Assembly (NCBI GenBank): GCA_018365455.1
Contig: JAGZJZ010000030.1
Span: forward strand, 9,563 to 73,562
Length of the DNA stretch: 64,000 nt
Direction of reading: 5' to 3'
From: Clostridiales bacterium
GTDB lineage: Bacteria; Bacillota; Clostridia; Lachnospirales; Lachnospiraceae
The first letter of the stretch is position 1. Each line of letters starts with the position of its first letter. The notes beneath the pieces are model-generated. The model had not been told where the DNA came from. It worked only from the letters and a program-made list of their open reading frames with translations, and did no database searches. Made by a program: the position numbers and the translations under genes. Below, in pieces: positions 1 through 9,178 of this stretch.

Positions 1-2017
1 CGATTTCTCCAATATGACCTGTAATCGCCCCATACGGAGGCAGGCCATTTTCCGAGACAGTCATTTCGAATCCTACCTGTTGTATATGCACCCATGGAAG
101 AAACTCCCATGTCTCCAATGATTCACAACGAAACGTAGATTCTATTGACCATCCATCCATTGATTGAACAAATTCCAGTTCTGCATCCATATTGATGCCA
201 TATACTTCTGTACGTGCGTTTCGAAATATTACTTTACTTAAAATCCCTTCACAATATTCCGGAGTTACTACCATGGACTCGCCTGTAATTCTGATTTCAC
301 CCAGAATATCCTTCAGGGAAGACTGCAGACTGGTTTCAGCAAAAACGCGGTCTACGTCCAGCACTCCACTAGACGCAGCTTCTCTCAATTGCTGTAATAT
401 GTCATCCAGTACCTCAGTCATGACATTTTTTTTACGATTTTCAATTTCTCCTCTTACTAATCCCCAGCCTGTTATCATTCCCATAAGAAATTTATCATTT
501 ACTAGATTTCTTGATTGTTGGGAAATATGCTGGAAATAGGATTCATACTGTTTATCATAACAACTATTTAAAAATGAACTAAACTCTCCAATGCTTGCTA
601 TCAAATCTTCTTTCTTTTCGGCAGGTGGGATTAACATTGACGCATTCTTCTGAAGAGTTTGTGATATACCGTAAGGATCCCCAAATACATTATAGTTATT
701 AATACCTCCATTATTCCCGCCGTTAAATTGTATAAATGGTTTTCCCGAAGAAATCATCATGCTAGATGTCCCCTGTCCCTCAAATACCGGCGGCAAATCA
801 GCTTCGGAAAAAAATTTCTGAAATACAGGCATTGGTACATTTCCCAGGAACAGAACATGGATGGAAATGCTTGTATCCTGATTTATCTTCGTTATTAATG
901 CTTCTGTGATGACCGAATGAATTATAATATTATCCAGAGGGTCAAACATATCATTAATCGACCATATTGTCTCAGGAATACTATCTAGAATTGGATCTGT
1001 AAAATTATACATATTAGCTCTATAATAATCTCTTAAATGCTTTATTTCCTCAATGTATTTTATCAAAACAGATTTAGCTTTTACAACATCTTTTAGTAGG
1101 AATAAAGTTAAAAAATCAATTAGACTCGCTGTGTCCTTTTTGAAATCACAAAGCAATACCATCAGGACTGGTTTTTTTAAGCTTCTGGCAGTAAGGAGAC
1201 CACTTAATATAAACTTAAGCAGAAGCTCTGGAATAATACTGAACGCTTTCATTGCATGAATTCCATAAATGGGCCACAAGAGTTTTTCAGGATTTTTTGT
1301 TTCAAACAAACACTTTGCCATAATAGTATTTTGCCCAAGCTTTTCCCCGGAAAACTGTCCTGTATACCAATCCAGCACCTCTTTCGTTAATGTATAATCT
1401 ACCGGTTCATAGCTATAAACCATATCAGAATATGGACCACTTGCCCTACTCTCTAATATTTCATCAAAACTGAACATCTGATTTTTATAATAAAAAGCAC
1501 TTGGACGATGCCACTTATATGGCTGTAGTTTCCAAAACATCTTTGTAATAAATTCTTTATTCAGTGATATGTTATCGTGATCAAACCCACCGGTAAGACC
1601 ATAATTCATCTCCTCTAATTTTTGATGATCATCAAAAGGAATAAAACATACTGATACCCCTTCCATATTCACCGTTTGCCTAGCCGGTATTTCCTTATTA
1701 AAAAAAGGAACGAGTATTTGCAGCTTTTCCCGCATACTGCCAAAACACTGATCATTTTCTTCATCATCATCGTAAATTACTTCAATTTTATCTTCCCCTG
1801 CATTTGGCTTAAATGTACGTAAAAAATGTCTCATAACATGAATCGTATTCGCCTGATGTCCAAAATTCGGAGAATTCCATATTAATATTCTCATTGTATT
1901 TTTTTTCTCTTTTGTCTGTTCCTGCATATCCTGAAGCAAATAATTATACCGTGCTGTTTCTTCTGCATTTGCTTCTAACAGCACCTTTTGAATAAATTCC
2001 GTAATTTTTATAGGCAT
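1..2017 (-). CDS. GT-B glycosyltransferase-like protein, C-terminus beyond window
   Basis: An open frame of at least 672 codons starts at the ATG at 2017 and runs off the left edge without a stop. The start overlaps the stop of the upstream gene by one base (TGATG), so the two are translationally coupled. About 40 residues in there is MRILIWNSPNFGHQ, like the first strand and GH loop of GT-B enzymes. Around residues 405-430 (plus positions about 725-800) there is FEGQGTSSMMISSGKPFI, which resembles the G-(T/S)-x(n)-GKP donor-side motif of GT-B glycosyltransferases. The part after about residue 500 is helical and then beta-rich and I do not recognise it. No signal peptide or membrane segment is visible. 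Seen: frame and motifs. Inferred: a cytosolic nucleotide-sugar-type fold; the substrate is unknown and it may not be an active enzyme. Confidence 0.6.
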   Translation of the reverse strand, partial: MPIKITEFIQKVLLEANAEETARYNYLLQDMQEQTKEKKNTMRILIWNSPNFGHQANTIHVMRHFLRTFKPNAGEDKIEVIYDDDEENDQCFGSMREKLQILVPFFNKEIPARQTVNMEGVSVCFIPFDDHQKLEEMNYGLTGGFDHDNISLNKEFITKMFWKLQPYKWHRPSAFYYKNQMFSFDEILESRASGPYSDMVYSYEPVDYTLTKEVLDWYTGQFSGEKLGQNTIMAKCLFETKNPEKLLWPIYGIHAMKAFSIIPELLLKFILSGLLTARSLKKPVLMVLLCDFKKDTASLIDFLTLFLLKDVVKAKSVLIKYIEEIKHLRDYYRANMYNFTDPILDSIPETIWSINDMFDPLDNIIIHSVITEALITKINQDTSISIHVLFLGNVPMPVFQKFFSEADLPPVFEGQGTSSMMISSGKPFIQFNGGNNGGINNYNVFGDPYGISQTLQKNASMLIPPAEKKEDLIASIGEFSSFLNSCYDKQYESYFQHISQQSRNLVNDKFLMGMITGWGLVRGEIENRKKNVMTEVLDDILQQLREAASSGVLDVDRVFAETSLQSSLKDILGEIRITGESMVVTPEYCEGILSKVIFRNARTEVYGINMDAELEFVQSMDGWSIESTFRCESLETWEFLPWVHIQQVGFEMTVSENGLPPYGAITGHIGEI

Positions 2018-5000
2018 CACTCTACCCCCTTCCCTTTCTCCGTATGATAAAACCCATACCAGCCAACTCCCTTTTCACTGATTTCCTCTCCGGAACCAAA
2101 CAGGTAAAAACTAATATTTCCATTCGGAGGCAGTTTACCGATTCCAAAAGCCTTCACTGCAACCTCGTTGAGCATTAGGATAAATGACTGATTTTCTTTA
2201 TCATATTCAAGACGTACAGAACCAATCGAAAGCCTTAATATATTCTGTAGAAAGAAATCTTCCGTTTTTCCGGTTCCTGGCATTTTTATTCCCATAAAAG
2301 CTCTTATACTATCACCGTTACTCGCTGTATTCCATGCCAAAAGAAGCCTGCTCTTCAATCCTGCTTTTCCAGCCAATTCCCCTAAGGATCCAAGCTCAGC
2401 CTTCCACTCCAGACCTATCCATGAACCTTCTCCTTCTTCCGAAAAACGTACACAGGGCATAACTTTTGCATACCCATCCTCCTGCCATCCACTTATATTA
2501 CCATCCACCATTCCCAGTAGCTGAAGATGCAGCTGCGAACAAAGACTATGTATTCCTGGCTCGCTTTTTAATAAATCAAATTGTGTACTGCCTGCAAAGA
2601 AAGTAAATTCCTGGACATTCTCTTTTCGCTTCATTTCCAGTTCCGCGTGGGAAAAAATCAAACCACTTTTGCTTTCCTCTCCAAACGAGAACAAATCAAT
2701 CATAATCTCAGAATCTGAAATAACGGGGACGGTATGGAAGTGTAAACTTCCGCTTAGTTCAAAGCGGGTACAGTCAAAAGTGGGGGAAATCATTTCCACA
2801 TCTGTAACGCGTACTACCTTTAAAATATTGCTGTCCAATTCAAAAGTACCGGTTTCTTTGTTTTGCAGTAAAAATACTTCTGCTCCATCTCTCAACTGGT
2901 AATGGCCTTCCAACAGCAATGCACGATACGGATTTCCGTCCTTCATGGCCTTAACTGATGAACCAAACAATCGGGCAAATGAAATCTGCGCTTTACAGGA
3001 CTGCTTTACCACAGCCGAATCCCGAAACAGAACTTTTAATTCCAACAGACGAAATTCCTCGTTCCCAAAATCCTTTGGCAAAACTGCCTCTACCTTTCCC
3101 TGGCCCAGAATCGTATCCCTGTAACAAATCAATCCAAATAAGGAACTATTCTTATCCTGCTTTATCTGTCCATTCTCCACACTTATGGTATTCAAAGTGA
3201 TTCCTAAATGATGAACACATAGCTTCTCTGCATTTGCTGCACCAGACAGAAGCCCAGCCATCTGCGCGGGCATATTTTCTGCTTCCAGGGGAAGCCGCAA
3301 GAAGAGTACGCCCTGCCAGTTCTCATCCGTTATGACATCACAAAACTGAGAAAAATATTCATGGTCTGTTTGTTCATAAGCATCTTTAAAATAATTCTCA
3401 ATCCATTTCATCAGTAACGGCTGCTGTGACATATCACCTTTACTTCCTGCATTAGTTATCGGAGAAGAGAATTTACTACGATAAGTCCATGCATCTATAC
3501 AACTAATTAAACCTTGCTTTTTCTTCTTTTCCTTCAAATCATCCGGATCGAATAATTTTCCTTTACATCCTTTGATGATCATTACTCCTCCATAACTGCC
3601 ATATTTGCAGTCATAACCCACTTGTGCCCGGAATATCCAATCCTGTATCCTGCACAGATTATGAAAGCAGGCAGGATTAGTATCATCCATGGAGCCCAAA
3701 TACTCAGGGTTTACTGCCACCAGACACAAACTTGGAGACTGAAAAACCCGCACTAATTCCTCAGTAGGATTGCAAAAACAAATGCCATCCTCCCCCTCTC
3801 CATTTGTAAGCCTGATGTTTCTAAACCGGATTCCTTCCATATTTGCAAGGAATCCCGATGGCGTAACTATAGTAGTATCCTCCAAAGAATTACTGTTTCT
3901 TCGTATATACCTTTCACAGCCGCATTTTTCAATCTGTTTTTGACGCATATTTGCTAAAATATGATCCTCAAATATTTCCAGTTTCTGTTTATCCCTAACC
4001 AAAGCCTGCAGATAGGGCATCATAGGAAAACAGATCCCATTTTTTGTTTCATCCAGCTGGATAAACGGTGGCTGATGTACAAGAATTTTGGACATATGTT
4101 CCTGTTCCATGCCATATAGTGCAAATCCAGGCGGCTCAGACACATATTTTCCTTCTGATACACCTATCCAGGAGGTCCTATATGCATTTGTAAGATTCGA
4201 TGCATTTGCATCATAATCTTCTCCAACCTGAAATGCCCTTCCTTCCACAGCTGGTGCATGAGCATTCTGTCCTGAAAGAAAACGAATTTTTTCCCCTTTC
4301 TGAAGAATCAGATATTCTGTTCCATTCCTTCCGCATAAAAGTGCTATCTCTTTTGTTCCTTCTGTACCATACAGATAAAACTCTCCCTCCGGACAGAGCC
4401 TGTGATGCTTTTCCTGCTTCGTCTTTGAAAATGTAAATCTTGACGGATAAAGGCTGTCCTCTTCTTTTACAAAATCAAGATAAACCGTTTCTCCATAAAT
4501 TGTAGAGAAGGCTGTTGGAAAGGGGGTATCAAATTTTTTATTTATTACATTCAGAACCGTTCGATGATTGTTATAATCCGACATCTGTCCCGTCGGCTGC
4601 CCCTGTTCATTACAAATGTCACAAGGGTTTATAATAACATAAAGGGAAAGAAGAAAATCCTTCGGTTCTTTTTCTTTCATTAAATAAAGGGGACTGTATA
4701 CATTTTCTTCTTTTCCTTCTGACACATAGCTGTACTCTAATCCAGGTGTCAGTTCTTTCACAAACTCTGACATTTTAATATCCATATTAAATACAAGACT
4801 GCCGCAGCATCCTTCTTGAAATAAAATGCCGCAATCATAAATATTATAATCACCTTTTTTTAACCCCGGCACAAATTCATATACGTTGTCCCAGCTATGT
4901 GTATGAGACAAATCAACTTTATCTTCTGCTATTTTTATCTTTGCATAGCTTTTAATCTCCATGAAAAGATTGCCTGCCACAGGAAACTGACAGTTTCCAT

Positions 5001-5355
5001 AAGTAAACGCTGTCTCTTCACCTGTTTTTTCTGTTAATAGTCCAAGCATAATCATATTCTCAGCTATTGCTTCTTTACCATCACATAACCAGAATATCCC
5101 CCTCTTAGTAGTGTTACTTCCCAAAAGAATACTTTTTATCTGCTCTCGAATCTTATCTGCTTCTTCCGGTGAAAGTACGAGCTGCCTGCCCGGAATCCAA
5201 AAACAGATTCCTAAATTCTCTCTATCAAGAAATGCCTCCTCCAATGATATTTCTTCTGGTCCTGACCCTTCACCCATCAAAAACAAAAAAATCTCTGCCA
5301 TATTTTTATTTTCATAAGCTGTATAACAACGCATTGTCTTTTTTCTAAACCGCAT
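2017..5355 (-). CDS. large hypothetical protein of unknown family (1112 aa)
   Basis: I do not recognise this protein. The ATG at 5355 is chosen because GGAAAGGAGA lies 5-7 bases upstream; a TTG 60 bases earlier would put the start inside the terminator stem. It has no signal peptide and no membrane segment. The sequence is beta-rich with scattered cysteines, a KEKKKKQ stretch near residue 510, and an end with LPPNGNISFYLFG followed by a GWYGFYH segment. It is coupled by a one-base overlap to the GT-B-like gene downstream, so both should be made together. The gene upstream (5505-6197) is separated by a strong hairpin, so this gene probably has its own start of transcription or depends on readthrough. 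A structural or scaffold protein and a very diverged enzyme are both possible; nothing visible decides. Confidence 0.75.
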   Translation of the reverse strand: MRFRKKTMRCYTAYENKNMAEIFLFLMGEGSGPEEISLEEAFLDRENLGICFWIPGRQLVLSPEEADKIREQIKSILLGSNTTKRGIFWLCDGKEAIAENMIMLGLLTEKTGEETAFTYGNCQFPVAGNLFMEIKSYAKIKIAEDKVDLSHTHSWDNVYEFVPGLKKGDYNIYDCGILFQEGCCGSLVFNMDIKMSEFVKELTPGLEYSYVSEGKEENVYSPLYLMKEKEPKDFLLSLYVIINPCDICNEQGQPTGQMSDYNNHRTVLNVINKKFDTPFPTAFSTIYGETVYLDFVKEEDSLYPSRFTFSKTKQEKHHRLCPEGEFYLYGTEGTKEIALLCGRNGTEYLILQKGEKIRFLSGQNAHAPAVEGRAFQVGEDYDANASNLTNAYRTSWIGVSEGKYVSEPPGFALYGMEQEHMSKILVHQPPFIQLDETKNGICFPMMPYLQALVRDKQKLEIFEDHILANMRQKQIEKCGCERYIRRNSNSLEDTTIVTPSGFLANMEGIRFRNIRLTNGEGEDGICFCNPTEELVRVFQSPSLCLVAVNPEYLGSMDDTNPACFHNLCRIQDWIFRAQVGYDCKYGSYGGVMIIKGCKGKLFDPDDLKEKKKKQGLISCIDAWTYRSKFSSPITNAGSKGDMSQQPLLMKWIENYFKDAYEQTDHEYFSQFCDVITDENWQGVLFLRLPLEAENMPAQMAGLLSGAANAEKLCVHHLGITLNTISVENGQIKQDKNSSLFGLICYRDTILGQGKVEAVLPKDFGNEEFRLLELKVLFRDSAVVKQSCKAQISFARLFGSSVKAMKDGNPYRALLLEGHYQLRDGAEVFLLQNKETGTFELDSNILKVVRVTDVEMISPTFDCTRFELSGSLHFHTVPVISDSEIMIDLFSFGEESKSGLIFSHAELEMKRKENVQEFTFFAGSTQFDLLKSEPGIHSLCSQLHLQLLGMVDGNISGWQEDGYAKVMPCVRFSEEGEGSWIGLEWKAELGSLGELAGKAGLKSRLLLAWNTASNGDSIRAFMGIKMPGTGKTEDFFLQNILRLSIGSVRLEYDKENQSFILMLNEVAVKAFGIGKLPPNGNISFYLFGSGEEISEKGVGWYGFYHTEKGKGVE

Positions 5356-5413
5356 TACCGTCTCCTTTCCGGCAATACTTGCCGCATTATTTAAATTCAG
5401 ACGAATAAAACCC

Positions 5414-5455
5414 AAAACGCCATAAAAGTATGAGATAATACTTTTATGGCGTTTT
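5414..5455. terminator. bidirectional intrinsic terminator
   Basis: A 17-bp perfect stem (arms 5414-5430 and 5439-5455, 8-base loop) is flanked by A and T runs so that it ends in a T tract on either strand. On the minus strand it lies after the stop at 5505 and before the start at 5355, and so should end or attenuate transcription between the two genes. Confidence 0.75.
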
Positions 5456-5504
5456 TACTATGCCTACATTCTACTTATATACTTCAGCGTCATACATAGA
5501 ACGA

Positions 5505-6197
5505 TTACTCAGTTGTAAAGGTTGTAATCGCAGCTAAACCGCTTCGTGACAAAGCACTCATCTTATTATTCCATCCGCCTGTAAAGTAACCTACTATATA
5601 ACTATGCCCAACTACTACCGGAAAGCCATCCAACGCTATATCCCCTGACTGAGCATTGCTTTCCACTCTACATGCGCATTTTGGTAAATCTACATATATA
5701 TCATTCAATGCATCCCATACTCCAATCCAATTTTCATTATCAAAGGGACGATAATTTACACAAGTATCATATTTAACTAAGACAGATGTAGACTGAACAG
5801 AATCAATATCAATGCTGATATTCTTATAAATTATTTCTGTTCCTGGTGCTAATGAAGAAACATATGCGGTTGAACAGAAATTGTTAATTCTAGAATTAGG
5901 ATCGTAAGGAGCAAGAGAATATCCTATAATATATCCTCTTTCAATTAAGCCCAAATCCTCCATTGTAATTGTGCCATTTAGAAAATCTGATTGCATTACA
6001 TAAGTTTTTAAAGGCTGTTTTCTCCATGGTATGGATGGACCTTTTATACTGTCATCTGCCGGCCATAACGCAAAATAGTTCTTATCTGTTCCTGGCATTG
6101 TTTCCATGAGAACATGATAATCCAATCTGGCATAATCCCCATTGATTTTATTTAATTTAATATTTACACACTCTTTCTGCAAAGCACTTACCTTCAT
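5505..6197 (-). CDS. hypothetical protein with two similar beta-rich halves
   Basis: Start ATG at 6197 follows AGGAGGATCGAAC. The 230-residue product has no signal peptide or membrane segment. It appears internally duplicated: NYFALWPADDSI followed by GYIIGYSLAP in the first half matches NWIGVWDALNDIY followed by HSYIVGYFTGG in the second half, each about 60 residues apart. The pattern (N/D)-W-I-G-V-(W/F) followed by a polar stretch and a Y-I-V-G-Y strand resembles the beta-sandwich of SKICH-like domains, but this is only pattern resemblance. It lies between a LytTR regulator gene and the two large unknown genes, all on the same strand. The function is unknown; a protein-protein or carbohydrate-binding role is only a guess. 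Confidence 0.7.
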   Translation of the reverse strand: MKVSALQKECVNIKLNKINGDYARLDYHVLMETMPGTDKNYFALWPADDSIKGPSIPWRKQPLKTYVMQSDFLNGTITMEDLGLIERGYIIGYSLAPYDPNSRINNFCSTAYVSSLAPGTEIIYKNISIDIDSVQSTSVLVKYDTCVNYRPFDNENWIGVWDALNDIYVDLPKCACRVESNAQSGDIALDGFPVVVGHSYIVGYFTGGWNNKMSALSRSGLAAITTFTTE

Positions 6198-6269
6198 GTT
6201 CGATCCTCCTAGTTTTACATAATTTATTTCTTTGCTTTATACCCATATTTTGTTAGTCACATCCCATAA

Positions 6270-7067
6270 TCAAACGTACATAAGTTCTTTATAAATATTC
6301 TGATATTTTTTTACTGGTACAGGAACATGCGATCCTGATAACATTATCAATTCCGTACTTCTTAAAATCTTAACATAACTACGATTTACCATGTAGCTGC
6401 GATGGACCTTAACAAATTCTTGTCCCAAGATATTCTGGCATTCTTTCCAGGAAATTCTGGCTTCAATACAGCTCTCCCTAACAGTGTGAAACAACGTACA
6501 GTGATTTTGGGCTTCTGCATATTCCACCTCTGACTCTTTCAAATAATGTATGCTTCCATACGTATCCCTAATTTCTAAGCGATGATCTTTTCCATTCTCG
6601 TTTTCTATTAATTTTTTCAGATATTCATAATTCATTTCTTTCTTACTTGAAAAGAGCTGATTGACCCCTAAGTATTTAAGAGGGCTTGAAATATGTATAT
6701 GTATAATTTTTAATTCATCATTTTTCAAATGCCAGCTAAACGTCACTCTTTGCTCCTCTTGCAATAGTAGTTGAGTTCCCTGATCTGTGCTCACCAAGTA
6801 ACGTCCCATAATCAGACAGGAATTCCTGTCATGGGCAACACACCGGAATTCCTGATGTATTAAATGACATTTAGGATTGGTTTTACTAGTTTCTACTAAA
6901 TCCTGTATGACCTTATCCTTACCTTGTTTAAATTCTTTTTCTAATGCTCCAATCCAGACAACCTCTTCGCTTAATTGCCGGATGATGTAAGAACTGTCTT
7001 TTTGCCAAAAAGAATTAAGGCATTCTTGAGTTCTTGTAATTGCTTCTTGAATCTTCATCTTTTGCAT
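6270..7067 (-). CDS. LytTR-family DNA-binding regulator with NTF2/SnoaL-like N-terminal domain
   Basis: The 265-residue product has a first part (about 1-130) with the layout of an NTF2/SnoaL-like fold (helical start, VVWIGALEKEFKQGKDKVIQ, then beta strands including EEQRVTFSWHL). The second part (about 155-260) is a LytTR domain: LEIRDTYGSIHYLKESEVEYAEAQ, then FVKVHRSYMVNRSYV and a basic end. There is no receiver domain, so it is not a phosphorelay response regulator; a small ligand or oligomer state may control it. A GGGAGTG site precedes the ATG. It is the first gene of a same-strand set with the three unknown genes downstream, which are therefore candidate targets. Confidence 0.8.
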   Translation of the reverse strand: MQKMKIQEAITRTQECLNSFWQKDSSYIIRQLSEEVVWIGALEKEFKQGKDKVIQDLVETSKTNPKCHLIHQEFRCVAHDRNSCLIMGRYLVSTDQGTQLLLQEEQRVTFSWHLKNDELKIIHIHISSPLKYLGVNQLFSSKKEMNYEYLKKLIENENGKDHRLEIRDTYGSIHYLKESEVEYAEAQNHCTLFHTVRESCIEARISWKECQNILGQEFVKVHRSYMVNRSYVKILRSTELIMLSGSHVPVPVKKYQNIYKELMYV

Positions 7068-7410
7068 AACACCACACTCCCAAACTTTTCCTCAAAAAAT
7101 TATCTTAGATGATATAACGTATTAATGTCAAATTCTTTTACTTAAGTTGTGGTGAATTGCATAATTTAAATGTGAATTGCATATACATATTTTTATTTAC
7201 AGATTATTAAAAATTTAATAAATAATTCGCGACCCTCCTTTCTTCCAATTCATGAATTTCAACCTGGTTAATATCTTGTCTTTTAGCTATTCTTTCCAGA
7301 TTATTTTTTTAATTCTATAATTTAAATTATATATAAATTTGTATTATTTTCCTATCATTATGCACCAGTAACCCATACAAAGCGTGAAAAACTATTATTT
7401 GTTTGTTTTT

Positions 7411-7425
7411 ATGTAAGCGCTTAGA
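7411..7425. promoter_or_regulatory. putative CcpA (cre) box
   Basis: The sequence atgtaagcgcttaga matches the Firmicutes cre consensus WTGNAANCGNWNNCW at all but one fixed position. It sits about 340 bases upstream of the LytTR regulator start. Binding is inferred from sequence only. Confidence 0.35.
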
Positions 7426-7493
7426 TTCTAGGCATTAGCCCTATCGAAAACAATACATAATTTTAATAGAAGATAGCCATTTACTACACCACG

Positions 7494-7531
7494 AAAAAAA
7501 ATACTCCGGCTACATTTTTCAGTAGCCAGAG
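7494..7531 (-). terminator. intrinsic terminator of the HipA-like gene
   Basis: Arms 7504-7513 and 7522-7531 form a 10-bp stem with one mismatch; on the minus strand it is followed by an uninterrupted T run (A run 7494-7501). It lies 87 bases after the stop at 7618. Confidence 0.75.
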
Positions 7532-7617
7532 CACTCGCTCTGCAATTGCGTATGTTCTTTACATCGGATGTCTTTTTTCCAATATGCACTGTATCTTTGT
7601 AGTAAAAGCAAGTTGTT

Positions 7618-8853
7618 TTACCTTGAAATCCTAGGTTTCTTTATATAATTTCTTTCTGCCACATTTTCAAGTTTCTTTCCTAATTGCAATTCTTGAATTA
7701 CATCGACTTTTGCATGAAACCAGTTCATTAAATTTTCCACTCTTTTGCTTTCCATATTATCTTTGTCTAAAAGATCCATAATCAACTGATCAGATGGAAG
7801 CTTCGACAAATCAACTGCACTGAAATCCCTTATATATTTTAGAAGTTCTGGTTCACTATTTTTAAAAGATGTCACCGGAACTGAAAACAGACTTGATTTT
7901 ATTTTTTCTTTTTCCGGCAGAAAACGACGGTTCCACAACATACTGTTACCACTGTCAAAAATTGGTGCCATTTCTATATACTTTAAGGTATTTACATCAC
8001 GAAGAACACCAAAGTTATTAAAATGCCGGTCTGTGTTTGTTATTATAAAATCAGTCAGTATTTGATATTCCAGATAGCTTCGAACATATTCTTTATCAAG
8101 CCCATTTATACCGCATATAGCTATAAAGGATTCATACTCCGAGAGATCATTTCTTTTCTTAACGCTTGAAACCACATCATATGCCGGAATAAACTCAACA
8201 TTTTTGTTGGCAAAATTTCTGCATATGCAGCCAAGTGCCTGTTCTTCGTCTAATTCTATTTGAATCAGATCATATGATGTATAGGGCATTTTATTCTGTT
8301 TTTCATGAATCTTTGTTGCTATTACTTCATTGATGCTCTGTTGGAAAGACAAGCCATAATTTCCTTTTATCAAATATCTGTCTCCGTCATCACCAATTAC
8401 CCATTTTTTCTTCAACTCTCCTTGCAACGATGCCCCCGGAACAAATGACGATCCATTATAATCAAATTGGCTGGAAGGGCGAAACTGTATCTCACCTATG
8501 GTATCCCGAAAATCATTCTCATATGGATTAATCTGTTCCCATAATAAACTATAATCGGCAGGACATATCCAGTAGTGGTCTGACAAACTGATCCCAAGAT
8601 TTTGAAGCAGTAAACTTTGTGTATTAATCGTACCTGATTCTTCCAGTACTTTTTTGATATTTCCACGAAGCTGTGGGACCGCCCTGCGTATCCACCAACG
8701 CCTTAACTCCTCTGTTGAAAGATTGCCCCCTGGTGGAAGCAACTCTTCATTTTCTATTTTAACCTTACGGATAGAACCATCCATTAAATCTATATGCAAA
8801 GATGCAGCGATATCATTTTCATGTTTAAGTAAAAATAAATTATATTCTGGCAT
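7618..8853 (-). CDS. HipA-like kinase-fold protein
   Basis: The 411-residue product contains the HipA_C-type catalytic signature TNTDRHFNNFGVLRD (about residues 273-287) and a metal-binding loop PIFDSGNSMLW (about 300-310), comparable to the HxxN and DxG elements of HipA kinases. The preceding region has a possible nucleotide-binding stretch RYLIKGNYG. The first 100 residues are not a recognisable HipA_N domain. AAAGGGAAG precedes the ATG. HipA kinases phosphorylate tRNA synthetases or other targets and usually pair with a HipB-type XRE antitoxin; no such gene adjoins this one, and it is followed by its own terminator. It may be one of the free-standing HipA-like genes frequent in Clostridia. 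Kinase activity is inferred. Confidence 0.75.
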   Translation of the reverse strand: MPEYNLFLLKHENDIAASLHIDLMDGSIRKVKIENEELLPPGGNLSTEELRRWWIRRAVPQLRGNIKKVLEESGTINTQSLLLQNLGISLSDHYWICPADYSLLWEQINPYENDFRDTIGEIQFRPSSQFDYNGSSFVPGASLQGELKKKWVIGDDGDRYLIKGNYGLSFQQSINEVIATKIHEKQNKMPYTSYDLIQIELDEEQALGCICRNFANKNVEFIPAYDVVSSVKKRNDLSEYESFIAICGINGLDKEYVRSYLEYQILTDFIITNTDRHFNNFGVLRDVNTLKYIEMAPIFDSGNSMLWNRRFLPEKEKIKSSLFSVPVTSFKNSEPELLKYIRDFSAVDLSKLPSDQLIMDLLDKDNMESKRVENLMNWFHAKVDVIQELQLGKKLENVAERNYIKKPRISR

Positions 8854-9178
8854 TTACTTCCCTTTCTACAACCCCAATTTCCTGTAAAACACATTTTCTC
8901 CGATACTCTTTTATTGTACTATGTTTTACTTTTTGTGTATAGATATTAATTTCTAACACTTTTAAACATATAGAGAATTACAATAATTAATCATTTATGT
9001 AAGGTATTCCATTCCGTTAGCTGAATTCTACCTGTGTCATAAAAGAATTGACTACCGTTACATATAGCACCAGGGCAATACATAAAAACGAGATAACCAG
9101 AAAGCAGTAGAACATCTGCTGAACAATGTAACAGCTCTAATTGGGCAAAAGTTATATTCGAATATACCGTCCTTGTAA
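8854..9178. other. intergenic region, possible gene remnant
   Basis: About 325 bases without a credible gene. On the minus strand (about 9022-9117) a short frame, preceded by no clear ribosome site, encodes a hydrophobic stretch (MFYCFLVISFLCIALVLYV), which could be the remains of a membrane protein gene. Confidence 0.3.

Larger units (their letters stand above)
7068..7617. other. AT-rich intergenic region with cre-like site
   Basis: This stretch of about 550 bases separates two minus-strand genes. It contains the HipA-like gene's terminator, a cre-like box at 7411-7425, and the presumed promoter of the LytTR regulator. I see no convincing coding frame. Confidence 0.5.

Noticed and set aside
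9022..9117. Hydrophobic 32-residue minus-strand frame
   Set aside because: No ribosome site; noted only as a possible membrane-protein remnant.
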